A DNA stretch of 9,555 bases from Candidatus Gastranaerophilales bacterium (GCA_944326625.1 CALVER010000046.1:1-9555); one strand, 5' to 3'; shown: positions 1 to 5,790, counted from the first letter of the stretch. The notes: a model not told the origin generated them from the letters alone. Made by a program: numbers and translations.

Positions 1-449
1 GACAAAATCTGATCATACTGAGCTTTTGCTATATAATCTTTTTTTACAAGCTCACTTGCACGTGCCAGCTGCTTTTCAGCATATTCAAGCTGTGCTTTTG
101 TATTCGCAACATTTGCCTTTGCAATATTTGCTGTGTTTATGAATTCATTAGGCTCTATCTGAAACAAAACCTGACCTTGTTTCACGTAATCACCTTCTTT
201 AAAGTAACTTTTCTGCAAATATCCGGAAATACGTGCAAGTACATTAACCTGATATTTGGAAGTTACGCGCCCCGGCGCCTGAAAACTTCTGATAATCTCT
301 TCTTCGCCTATGGGCTCAACCTGAACACTGGGTGCAGGCTGCATTTTCATTCTTTTTGTACTTATATATTCACCGACAATACCCGAAATATACCTCAGGA
401 AAATTGCCGCAACAACTACTATTAATACAATAATTATATTTTTTTTCAT
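1..449 (-). CDS. RND efflux periplasmic adaptor (HlyD/AcrA-like), 5' part only
   Basis: Membrane fusion protein of a tripartite efflux pump, which bridges an inner-membrane transporter to an outer-membrane channel in the periplasm. It reads from ATG at 449 leftward and is still open at base 1, giving 149 residues of a family usually 350-400 long. Residues 4-19 are a hydrophobic N-terminal anchor or signal (NIIIVLIVVVAAIF), with no lipobox cysteine. Residues 55-100 carry the typical first half of the lipoyl/barrel-sandwich domain: 'FQAPGRV', then 'ARISGYL' and 'FKEGDYVKQGQVLFQIEP'. From about 103 an Ala/Lys/Gln-rich helix begins the coiled-coil hairpin, with the family-typical 'KDYIAKAQYDQ' near the edge. 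The start has a good Shine-Dalgarno (AGGGGAGAG, about 453-460) and its own candidate promoter. The transporter and channel genes are expected beyond base 1. Which RND subfamily or substrate it serves cannot be told. Confidence 0.94.
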   Translation of the reverse strand, partial: MKKNIIIVLIVVVAAIFLRYISGIVGEYISTKRMKMQPAPSVQVEPIGEEEIIRSFQAPGRVTSKYQVNVLARISGYLQKSYFKEGDYVKQGQVLFQIEPNEFINTANIAKANVANTKAQLEYAEKQLARASELVKKDYIAKAQYDQIL

Positions 450-477
450 TGCTCTCCCCTGATAAAAATATGGTTTT

Positions 478-497
478 GTAACAAATATCGTAACAAA
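478..497. repeat. Direct repeat GTAACAAA x2, period 12
   Basis: Two exact 8-base copies of GTAACAAA (478-485 and 490-497) are separated by TATC. The left copy also sits in an 11-base near-palindrome (TTTGTAACAAA). They straddle the candidate -10 of the efflux adaptor gene and end about 30 bases from its start codon. Placement and symmetry suit a repressor site, as efflux operons are often repressed by TetR- or MarR-family regulators, but no regulator gene is visible in the window. Confidence 0.4.
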
Positions 498-515
498 AAC
501 AAATCAGGTTTGCAA
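487..515 (-). promoter_or_regulatory. Candidate promoter of the efflux adaptor gene with overlapping repeat
   Basis: On the minus strand TTGCAA (515-510) and TACGAT (492-487) are separated by 17 bases, each matching the sigma-70 consensus at 4 of 6 positions. This places transcription start about 30 bases upstream of the adaptor ATG. The -10 lies between two copies of GTAACAAA (478-485 and 490-497, plus strand), a plausible operator. No terminator is visible after rdgB, so readthrough from uppS-rdgB could also feed this gene. The call rests on motif matching only. Confidence 0.4.
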
Positions 516-534
516 TAGTAATATTATCCAAAAA

Positions 535-1104
535 TTAATGCAAGGTTTGTATAAAATTTAACATATCCGTCAGTGCTCTGCCGCGATGTGAGATCTGATT
601 TTTTTCATCTTCGGACATTTCAGCCATTGTTTTGCCGCAATTTTCAACAACAAAAACAGGGTCGTATCCAAAACCATTTACACCCGATTGATGTTGTGCA
701 ATTTCTCCTTTGCATTCACCTTTTGAAACATGCAAAATCTCGCCGTTTTCATCCAAAAGTGTCATAACACATACAAATTTTGCGCTTCTGTCGGATACAC
801 CTTCAAGTTCTTTTAAAATTTTATTAATTTTTTCCTGCCGGGTTCCAGCATAACGTGCGGAATAAAGCCCCGGGGCGCCGTTTAAAGCGTCAACGCACAA
901 CCCTGAATCATCCGCAAGCGCCATTTTGTGTGATACTCTAACAGCTTCCTTTGCTTTTTTACAGGAATTTTCTTCAAAAGTCAAACCGTCCTCAACAGGA
1001 TTAAAACCCGCTTCCGGCAAAATGAATTCTATACCGCTGCCTTGTGAAATTTCGTTTATCTCTCTTAATTTGTCCTTATTCCCCGTTGCAAAAACTATTT
1101 TCAT
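535..1104 (-). CDS. rdgB: XTP/dITP diphosphatase (RdgB/HAM1 family)
   Basis: House-cleaning nucleotide pyrophosphatase that hydrolyses dITP, XTP and ITP to the monophosphate and pyrophosphate, keeping deaminated purines out of DNA and RNA; cytosolic and Mg2+-dependent. At 189 residues it is close to the usual 190-200. Family motifs occur in order: FATGNKDK (5-12) for nucleotide binding, FEEN with Glu44/45 (43-46), ALADDSGL (62-69) with the catalytic/metal Asp pair, GAPGLYSARYAG (76-87), GFGYDPVF (144-151) and SHRGRAL (172-178). Its ATG overlaps the uppS stop by one base (TAATG), and no convincing Shine-Dalgarno precedes it, so translation probably depends on ribosomes terminating on uppS. It ends 85 bases before the efflux adaptor gene, with no terminator hairpin visible in the gap. 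Identification is secure. Confidence 0.97.
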   Translation of the reverse strand: MKIVFATGNKDKLREINEISQGSGIEFILPEAGFNPVEDGLTFEENSCKKAKEAVRVSHKMALADDSGLCVDALNGAPGLYSARYAGTRQEKINKILKELEGVSDRSAKFVCVMTLLDENGEILHVSKGECKGEIAQHQSGVNGFGYDPVFVVENCGKTMAEMSEDEKNQISHRGRALTDMLNFIQTLH

Positions 1105-1832
1105 TATTTACCGTACCGTCTTTGTCTGTGACCGAATTCAAAAATTGCTTTTGACAGCAATTCCTCGTCAAATTCCGGCCAAAATTCTTTCATTACTAAA
1201 AATTCCGAATACGCTATCTGCCACAAAAGATAGTTTGAAACCCTCATCTCGCCGCCTGTTCTGATTAACAAATCAGGATCCGGAATATTTTTTGTATAAA
1301 GTTCTTCGGAAATCAAATCTTCCGTAACCTCTTCCGATTTTACACCTTTTTCAATTATATGTTTAACAGCATTAACAATTTCATCACGAGAGCCGTAATT
1401 AAAAGCTATCTGCAGCCTTACGCCCGTATTATCTTTTGTATAATCCATTGCATCGTACAAAATTTTCTGTAATTTCGGATTCAATTTTGTCAAATCACCG
1501 ATAAAATTAATTACAACACCGTTTTCATGAAGTTCTTTTAATTCATTTTTTATTGTATTTGCCAGAAGTTCCATTAAAAACGCGACTTCTTCGGGTTTCC
1601 TGTTCCAGTTTTCGGTAGAAAAGGCATACACGGTTAAATATTTTACCCCGAATTTATGGCATGCTTTAAGAGCCGCTTTCAAAGCATCAACGCCTTTTTT
1701 ATGCCCCATTGCGGACGGTAGATTTCGTTCTTTTGCCCAGCGGCGGTTTCCGTCCATAATTATTGCTATATGCTGCAAATTCGTATTTTTAACTATATCT
1801 TCGGCTGTTAATTTTTCAATTTCAGTTATCAT
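1104..1832 (-). CDS. uppS: Isoprenyl transferase / undecaprenyl diphosphate synthase
   Basis: Cis-prenyltransferase that adds isopentenyl diphosphate units to farnesyl diphosphate to make the C55 carrier lipid for peptidoglycan and surface glycans; it acts at the inner face of the membrane. The 242 residues span the whole family. IAIIMDGNRRWAK (22-34) holds the catalytic Asp27; GHKKG (43-47), YAFSTENWNR (69-78) and the C-terminal RTGGEMRVSNYLLWQ (191-205) with Arg191, Arg197 and Ser199, followed by Glu210, bind the diphosphates and Mg2+. The protein ends in the usual HRQRRYG. The ATG at 1832 is preceded by GAGGA at good spacing and by an extended -10 about 17 bases further upstream. Its stop overlaps the rdgB start, so the two form a coupled pair. 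No cdsA, its frequent partner elsewhere, is present here. Confidence 0.98.
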   Translation of the reverse strand: MITEIEKLTAEDIVKNTNLQHIAIIMDGNRRWAKERNLPSAMGHKKGVDALKAALKACHKFGVKYLTVYAFSTENWNRKPEEVAFLMELLANTIKNELKELHENGVVINFIGDLTKLNPKLQKILYDAMDYTKDNTGVRLQIAFNYGSRDEIVNAVKHIIEKGVKSEEVTEDLISEELYTKNIPDPDLLIRTGGEMRVSNYLLWQIAYSEFLVMKEFWPEFDEELLSKAIFEFGHRQRRYGK

Positions 1833-1848
1833 AATTCCTCACCCGAAA

Positions 1849-1857
1849 ATTATAGCA
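1849..1857 (-). promoter_or_regulatory. Extended -10 promoter of uppS-rdgB
   Basis: The minus strand reads TGCTATAAT, a perfect extended -10 (TGnTATAAT). No -35 match is visible, since that position would fall inside the upstream terminator hairpin. The predicted start lies only some 10 bases before the GAGGA ribosome site. The same TGnTATAAT motif precedes speB and ligA. Confidence 0.7.
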
Positions 1858-1858
1858 C

Positions 1859-1887
1859 AAAAAAACACCGCCGAAGCGGTGTTTTTA
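1859..1887 (-). terminator. Intrinsic terminator with UUCG tetraloop after the 185-residue gene
   Basis: Read on the minus strand, CACCGC-TTCG-GCGGTG forms a 6-bp GC-rich stem (1866-1881) closed by the extra-stable C(UUCG)G loop. It is extended by A5/T5 pairing and followed by seven T (1865-1859). It begins two bases after the stop codon at 1889. The T-tract runs into the -10 of uppS, so termination and re-initiation sites are nested. Confidence 0.9.
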
Positions 1888-1888
1888 A

Positions 1889-2446
1889 TTATTTATTTAC
1901 ACTTGTAAATCTGCCTTTTGCGTCTCTCGGACGTACATTTTCCGGATGTTTGTTAAACAAATTTTTAAATCCGTTCGTAACTTTTTCCCAGCCTTTTACA
2001 AAAAACTTTTTAACAGCAGTCCAGATTTTTTTAGCAACGCCGGCAATTTTATCATACAATTTGGCACCTTTTTCTTTTGCTGATTTAGCACCGTTTGAAA
2101 CCGCGTCTTTTATGTTACCCATACCTTCTGCGGCTTTTGTATTAACGGAATTTAAAACTTCACCGAATTTTGTATCTTTCAAACCTTTGACAAATTTGCC
2201 GATATTTTTACGGTAAACAACACCTGCCGCAACCGCACCAGCTGCCAACAAGCCGCCTGTTACACCTAAAATAACTTTCTTAGTTTTTGAATTATCTTTT
2301 ACCGGTACGCCGTAAACATCAGCAATCTGCTTTAATTGTGCTTTGTTAACGACAGCTGCACCCATATTGCCGTTTGTAACCGCGATTGAATATTTGTCTT
2401 TGCCTATTTTCTTGACATCAAAACCCGGAATTGCTACTATTGACAT
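1889..2446 (-). CDS. Lysine-rich single-pass membrane protein of unknown function
   Basis: I do not recognise this 185-residue protein. Residues 1-52 look like a small soluble domain (MSIVAIPGFDVKKIG, then KAQLKQIADVYGVPVK). Residues 58-78 are one Ala/Gly/Val-rich membrane helix (VILGVTGGLLAAGAVAAGVVY) flanked by KK and RK. Residues 80-168 are predicted helical, rich in Lys, Ala and Gly, with an amphipathic aromatic stretch (IWTAVKKFFVKGWEKV, 141-156). The tail ends with PRDAKGRF. By hand I count 32 Lys, 4 Arg and 13 Asp/Glu, so it is strongly basic (about +23). There is no signal peptidase site and no cysteine. The ATG at 2446 has AAAGGA five bases upstream, a candidate promoter and its own strong terminator, so it is a monocistronic gene between nrdJ and uppS. 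Binding to acidic lipid or nucleic acid is a guess from charge. Confidence 0.85.
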   Translation of the reverse strand: MSIVAIPGFDVKKIGKDKYSIAVTNGNMGAAVVNKAQLKQIADVYGVPVKDNSKTKKVILGVTGGLLAAGAVAAGVVYRKNIGKFVKGLKDTKFGEVLNSVNTKAAEGMGNIKDAVSNGAKSAKEKGAKLYDKIAGVAKKIWTAVKKFFVKGWEKVTNGFKNLFNKHPENVRPRDAKGRFTSVNK

Positions 2447-2467
2447 ATTCGTCCTTTCAATATTTTT

Positions 2468-2495
2468 AATCTACATTGAAATTAAGACTCGTAAA
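2468..2495 (-). promoter_or_regulatory. Weak candidate promoter of the lysine-rich membrane protein
   Basis: On the minus strand TTTACG (2495-2490) and TAGATT (2473-2468), spaced by 16 bases, each match consensus at 4 of 6 positions, about 20 bases upstream of the ATG at 2446. The region is very AT-rich, so chance matches are likely. A promoter somewhere in 2460-2538 is expected because the nrdJ hairpin lies just upstream. Confidence 0.3.
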
Positions 2496-2538
2496 AATTT
2501 TTTTTGCCATAAAAAATACATTTTGTTACATATATTAA

Positions 2539-2568
2539 TAAAGGAGTACCTTTATGGGTACTCCTTTA
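2539..2568 (-). terminator. Long hairpin downstream of nrdJ, probable terminator
   Basis: Perfect 12-bp inverted repeat (AAAGGAGTACC / GGTACTCCTTT plus one outer T-A pair) with a 6-base loop, about 40 bases after the nrdJ stop. On the minus strand the stem runs into TTTATTAATATAT, a U-rich but broken tail, so termination may be less efficient than at 1859-1887. It separates nrdJ from the next minus-strand gene. Confidence 0.7.
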
Positions 2569-2608
2569 ACTCTCTTTCAAATAACGGATAAGCTTTTTGC
2601 CGTATTTT

Positions 2609-4609
2609 TTACGAACAACCTGAATATCCGCATTTTAAACAAATAAAACATCCTTCCGCCATTTGGATTTCGTTGCCGCATTCCGGACATTTTACCGTTT
2701 TAATTTCACCTGTCGGTTCTTCAGTCGTAGTGTCATCCTGAACTTGTTTCAGGATCTCATCTTCCGCTTTTTCTTCGGATTTTTTCTTATCATCCAAATT
2801 CATAGGCTGGAATTGACGTGAATTGTTTCTGTAAACCGTAATACCTTTGAGATTATTCTTATATGCAAGAATATATGCTTCTTCAATGTCTTTTCTTGTA
2901 GCATGTTCTTCAAAGTTTACGGTTTTTGAAACAGCGTTGTCTGTATGTAATTGGAACGCTGCCTGCATTTTTACATGCCAGTAAGGTGAAACGTCATGAG
3001 CGGTTACAAAAATATGTTTAACCTCATCAGATATTCCGTCAACATGTGCAATTGATCCGTCTTTTGCAATTTTCTTCATCAATTCTTCGGAATATAATCC
3101 GTGAGATACCATGTAATCCTTGAAAATCGGGTTAATTTCAAGCATTTCGGTACCGTCCATAATCAATCTTGAGAATACAAGACCGAATAACGGTTCAACA
3201 CCGCCTGATGCACCTGCTATCATTGAAATTGTGCCTGTAGGCGCAATACATGTAGTGGTTGCATTTCTGATACCGTATTGTTTTATAAGTTCATCCATTT
3301 CTTTCCACTGATCATCGGAAACTTTTCCTGCGGATTTGCCTTTATATTTGTTATAAAGGTAATATTCGCTGTCATAAACACTGCCTTTAAAGTTATTAAA
3401 TCTTCCGCGTTCTTTTGAAAGCTCAATAGATTCGCATTTTGATTCATAATCAATAAATTCCATAATCTGACCGGCGAGTTTGGTACCTTCTTCTGACGCG
3501 TAAGATATACCCATTTTCATAAGCATATCAGCCCAGCCCATAACGCCCAGACCGATTTTTCTGTTATTCTGAACCATTTCGGAAATTTGCGGAAGCGGAT
3601 AATTGTTAACCGCAATTACGTTATCCAAAAATCTGATTGCAGTTCTTGTGGTTTCTGCCAATAAATCCCAGTCAACCTCAGCACCTGCGGATGTTTCTTT
3701 AACCATTCTGCCAAGGTTAATTGACCCGAGATTACAAGCTTCGTAAGCCAACAGAGGAACTTCACCGCAAGGGTTTGTTGATTCAATTTCGCCGATTAAA
3801 GGTGTCGGGTTATCGGAATTCATTTTGTCAATAAATACAATACCGGGTTCACCGTTTCTCCAGGCTCCGTCAACAATCATGTCAAAAACTTTTTTAGCGC
3901 TTAATCTGCCCACAACCTGATTGTTCTGCGGATTGATTAAGTCATAATCCGTGCCGTTAAGATATGCTTCCATAAATTTATCTGTTACGGCGACGGAAAT
4001 ATTAAAGTTATTCAACTTATTGTTATCGGATTTGCATTCAATAAAGTCCAAAATGTCAGGGTGATCAACTCTTAAGATACCCATATTTGCGCCGCGGCGT
4101 GTACCGCCCTGTTTAACGGCTTCGGTTGCAGCGTTAAAGACTTCCATAAAAGACACAGGGCCTGATGAAACACCCATTGTTGATCTTACAACGCTGTTTT
4201 TAGGTCTTAATCTTGAGAATGAAAAACCTGTGCCGCCGCCTGATTTATGAATTAGAGCTGTATTTTTAACCGTTTCAAAAATACCTTCCAAAGAATCCTC
4301 AACCGGCAATACAAAACAAGCAGCCAATTGCCCGAGTTCTCTTCCAGCGTTCATCAAGGTCGGTGAATTCGGCATAAAATAAAGATTTGTAATCGCTTTA
4401 TAAAATCTTTCGGTAAGTTTATCAACATCGGATTGAGCTGCACCGAATTTGAAATCGCCTTCAGCAATAGTTCTTGCAACACGTCTGAACATATCAGCCG
4501 GTTTTTCCGTACAATTTCCGTCTTTATCGCGTTTAAGATATCTTCTCTCCAATACTTTTACCGCGTTTTCGGATAAACATACATCATCAATACACGTAGA
4601 ATCTGCCAC
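2609..4609 (-). CDS. nrdJ: Adenosylcobalamin-dependent ribonucleotide reductase, class II
   Basis: Reduces ribonucleotides to deoxyribonucleotides using a cobalamin-derived thiyl radical, independent of oxygen. Numbered from the GTG at 4609 (666 residues): PNSPTLMNAG (80-89); GQLAACFVLP with redox Cys98; KSGGGTGFSFSRLRP (122-136); NPCGE (279-283) with radical Cys281 between conserved Asn279 and Glu283; EACNLGSINL with redox Cys292; TGTISMIAGASGGVEP for phosphate binding (458-473); and a C-terminal zinc ribbon (CPEC, CLKC, 641-660) followed by a CS tail. No ATP-cone is visible. The start is chosen because GGAGG (4619-4615) lies 5 bases before GTG 4609; an in-frame ATG at 4621 overlaps that ribosome site and has no Shine-Dalgarno of its own. 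Between catalytic core and zinc ribbon sits a charged linker containing DEILKQVQDD, encoded by a palindromic repeat. It appears to be the sole RNR in the window. Confidence 0.97.
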   Translation of the reverse strand: MADSTCIDDVCLSENAVKVLERRYLKRDKDGNCTEKPADMFRRVARTIAEGDFKFGAAQSDVDKLTERFYKAITNLYFMPNSPTLMNAGRELGQLAACFVLPVEDSLEGIFETVKNTALIHKSGGGTGFSFSRLRPKNSVVRSTMGVSSGPVSFMEVFNAATEAVKQGGTRRGANMGILRVDHPDILDFIECKSDNNKLNNFNISVAVTDKFMEAYLNGTDYDLINPQNNQVVGRLSAKKVFDMIVDGAWRNGEPGIVFIDKMNSDNPTPLIGEIESTNPCGEVPLLAYEACNLGSINLGRMVKETSAGAEVDWDLLAETTRTAIRFLDNVIAVNNYPLPQISEMVQNNRKIGLGVMGWADMLMKMGISYASEEGTKLAGQIMEFIDYESKCESIELSKERGRFNNFKGSVYDSEYYLYNKYKGKSAGKVSDDQWKEMDELIKQYGIRNATTTCIAPTGTISMIAGASGGVEPLFGLVFSRLIMDGTEMLEINPIFKDYMVSHGLYSEELMKKIAKDGSIAHVDGISDEVKHIFVTAHDVSPYWHVKMQAAFQLHTDNAVSKTVNFEEHATRKDIEEAYILAYKNNLKGITVYRNNSRQFQPMNLDDKKKSEEKAEDEILKQVQDDTTTEEPTGEIKTVKCPECGNEIQMAEGCFICLKCGYSGCS
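2735..2755. repeat. Palindromic REP-like repeat inside nrdJ coding sequence
   Basis: ATCCTGAA-CTTGT-TTCAGGAT is an 8-bp perfect inverted repeat with a 5-base loop. On the nrdJ strand it is read as ILKQVQD in the linker before the zinc ribbon. From memory, this palindrome and the peptide 'DEILKQVQDD' recur across unrelated bacterial genomes as a dispersed repeat, in and between genes; I could not search to confirm. It lies at a disordered, low-constraint position where an in-frame insertion would be tolerated, like the in-frame palindromic elements known from Rickettsia. Confidence 0.65.
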
Positions 4610-4614
4610 ATTAA

Positions 4615-4619
4615 CCTCC
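4615..4619 (-). promoter_or_regulatory. Shine-Dalgarno GGAGG deciding the nrdJ start
   Basis: Minus-strand GGAGG is followed after 5 bases by an in-frame GTG (4609-4607). The upstream in-frame ATG (4621-4619) shares its last base with the motif and is preceded by an A/T-rich stretch with no ribosome site, so GTG is the better start. An out-of-frame ATG (4611-4609) overlaps the GTG by one base and leads nowhere useful. Confidence 0.7.
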
Positions 4620-4658
4620 ATAGTCTGTTATTTTAAAAGTAATTCTATCCCTTAAAAG

Positions 4659-4674
4659 CATGCCCGAAAGCATG
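4659..4674 (-). promoter_or_regulatory. Small hairpin in the nrdJ leader
   Basis: CATGC-TTTCGG-GCATG on the minus strand forms a 5-bp stem with a 6-base loop followed by CTTTT, near the predicted 5' end of the nrdJ transcript. It could stabilise the 5' end or act as a weak attenuator; the stem is too short to call a terminator. Confidence 0.25.
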
Positions 4675-4685
4675 ATTGTTCTACA

Positions 4686-4714
4686 ATTTTACATCAGTTT
4701 TAATTTACACGCAA
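4686..4714 (-). promoter_or_regulatory. Candidate nrdJ promoter
   Basis: Minus-strand TTGCGT (4714-4709), 17-base spacer, TAAAAT (4691-4686). The -10 matches 5 of 6 consensus bases and the -35 keeps the TTG core. Start of transcription would be near 4679, giving a leader of about 70 bases to the GTG. Confidence 0.45.
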
Positions 4715-4777
4715 CAGCATGCCAAAACTGTAACACTATTTAATTATTCTAACCAAATATAATATTCTCTATAAATC

Positions 4778-4800
4778 AAAAGCCCCATATAGGGGCTTTT
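4778..4800. terminator. Terminator-like hairpin between divergent genes
   Basis: AAAAGCCCC-ATATA-GGGGCTTTT: 9-bp perfect stem with T4 tails on both strands, so it could end transcripts in either direction. It lies between genes that face away from each other, so neither neighbour needs it. Reading on the minus strand it follows the stop of the 21-codon frame (4818-4816) by 15 bases, which suggests it once ended, or still ends, a small minus-strand transcript. Confidence 0.75.
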
Positions 4801-4815
4801 ATTATATCTGAATAA

Positions 4816-4881
4816 TTAATCGAAGGTGTTCCTAATCGGTTCATTTGGTAGATTTGGTAAATATTTTGTAGCACGAGCCAT
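4816..4881 (-). pseudogene. Possible gene remnant or micro-ORF (21 codons)
   Basis: Minus-strand frame beginning ATG at 4881 (MARATKYLPNLP...) and ending ...RNTFD with TAA at 4818-4816, 15 bases before a strong hairpin. There is no Shine-Dalgarno before the ATG, and the frame is closed upstream by a TAG seven codons earlier. I recognise no family. The spacing of stop and terminator looks like the 3' end of a normal gene, so a decayed gene tail is one reading; an expressed micropeptide or pure chance are others. Confidence 0.2.
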
Positions 4882-4897
4882 ATATAAAACAATTTTA

Positions 4898-4906
4898 TGC
4901 TATAAT
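4898..4906 (+). promoter_or_regulatory. Extended -10 promoter of speB
   Basis: TGCTATAAT, a perfect extended -10, ends 22 bases before the speB ATG; no good -35 is seen. It is followed by AAGGAG (4918-4923) five bases before the start codon. Confidence 0.7.
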
Positions 4907-4928
4907 TAATCATCATTAAGGAGAAAAA

Positions 4929-5765
4929 ATGCTTAGAGGACCGTTTTTAGACAGAAATTGGATGGGGCAAAACCCGGATTACAATTCATCAGATATAATT
5001 ATGCTGGGACTTCCGTTTGACGGGACAGTATCATACCGCCCGGGTTCACGCTTTGCACCGGAGCAAATCAGACTTGCCAGCTGGGGGCTGGAAGAATATT
5101 CGCCAAATTTTGATAAACATCTTGAAGATGTAAATTTTCACGACGCCGGCGATTTGGAATTGCCGCTCGGAAATACTTATAAATCTTTAGATGTTATAGA
5201 ACAAAACGTCGAAGATATTTATAAAGACGGCAAAAAAGTTTTCGGAATAGGCGGAGAACATCTGGTGACTTTGCCCGAAATTAAAGCTGTTTCAAAATTT
5301 TATAAAGACCTTGCGATAGTACATTTTGACGCACATACGGATTTGAGGAAAGAATATTTGGGCGAAGAAATGTCACATTCCGCCGTAATCCGCCACGCGT
5401 CCGAAATTGTCGGGCCGGAAAATATTAAACAAATTGGTATCCGCTCCGGTATGAAAGAAGAATTTGAATTTATGAAGCAGCACAATACACTTATTCACGA
5501 ATTCAACGAACTCGACGCATTAAACGGCAAAAAAATCTTTGTAACAGTTGATTTAGATGTGCTGGATCCGTCGGTCATGCCAGGAACAGGCACACCTGAA
5601 AGCGGCGGAATGCAGTTTAACGAACTTATCGGCTGGTTTAAGTATCTGAAAAACTTTAACATAATCGGCGCAGATGTTGTTGAACTTGCGCCGGATTACG
5701 ATGCATCGGGCGTATCAACCGCTGTCGCAACAAAAGTTATCAGAGAACTTTTGATGATAATGTAA
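4929..5765 (+). CDS. speB: Agmatinase / arginase-family ureohydrolase
   Basis: Probably hydrolyses agmatine to putrescine and urea (polyamine synthesis from arginine) in the cytosol with a two-manganese centre. Metal ligands of the ureohydrolase fold are all present: GGEH with His111, HFDAHTDLR with Asp134, His136 and Asp138, and TVDLDVLDPS with Asp208 and Asp210. The late acidic residue Glu252 lies in ADVVELAP. SHSAVIRHA (149-157) occupies the substrate-loop position, and PGTGTPESGG follows the second metal motif as in agmatinases. At 278 residues it resembles the short Bacillus-type SpeB. The start at 4929 is fixed by AAGGAG five bases upstream. It is transcribed alone, without speA or speE next to it. 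Substrate is inferred: arginase, formiminoglutamase and guanidinobutyrase share this fold, so agmatine is likely but not proven. Confidence 0.92.
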   Translation: MLRGPFLDRNWMGQNPDYNSSDIIMLGLPFDGTVSYRPGSRFAPEQIRLASWGLEEYSPNFDKHLEDVNFHDAGDLELPLGNTYKSLDVIEQNVEDIYKDGKKVFGIGGEHLVTLPEIKAVSKFYKDLAIVHFDAHTDLRKEYLGEEMSHSAVIRHASEIVGPENIKQIGIRSGMKEEFEFMKQHNTLIHEFNELDALNGKKIFVTVDLDVLDPSVMPGTGTPESGGMQFNELIGWFKYLKNFNIIGADVVELAPDYDASGVSTAVATKVIRELLMIM

Positions 5766-5790
5766 ATTTACAGAAAAATGTAGTGAAAAT

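Larger units (their letters stand above)
4610..4928. other. Divergent intergenic region nrdJ / speB
   Basis: About 300 bases with no full-size gene. From left to right it holds the nrdJ ribosome site and a short leader with a small hairpin, a candidate nrdJ promoter (4686-4714), a terminator-like hairpin (4778-4800), a 21-codon minus-strand frame (4816-4881) and the speB extended -10 promoter (4898-4906). The minus strand also offers a loose long stem, CAGTTTT (4731-4725) with AAAACTG (4702-4696), around a 22-base loop upstream of the nrdJ start. No cobalamin riboswitch core was recognised. Confidence 0.6.

Noticed and set aside
177..425. 82-codon plus-strand open frame at the left edge
   Set aside because: It is antisense to the efflux adaptor coding frame, which shows clear family motifs; the plus frame has no ribosome site or recognisable content.
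926..1264. 112-codon plus-strand frame across the rdgB/uppS junction
   Set aside because: It is the complement of two securely identified genes, has low-complexity Leu/Ser/Phe-rich content and has no ribosome site.
1261..1276. Inverted repeat CTGATT-AACA-AATCAG in uppS
   Set aside because: A 6-bp AT-rich stem within a conserved coding motif (LLIRTGG), at a level expected by chance.
4733..4748. Possible NrdR box (ACACTATTTAATTATT) upstream of nrdJ
   Set aside because: Only the left half matches the palindromic consensus. A partner 31 bases away (4764-4779) matches about half the positions, which is not enough in AT-rich DNA.
4622..4780. Cobalamin riboswitch upstream of nrdJ
   Set aside because: No B12-box-like GCCACTG core or multi-stem architecture was seen on the nrdJ strand, and the candidate promoter leaves only about 70 bases of leader.
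4831..4862. tRNA-like string (CGGTTCATTTGGTAGATTTGG) before speB
   Set aside because: The GGTTC and GGTAGA words recall T- and D-arm sequence, but no cloverleaf, acceptor stem or CCA-adjacent pairing can be formed.
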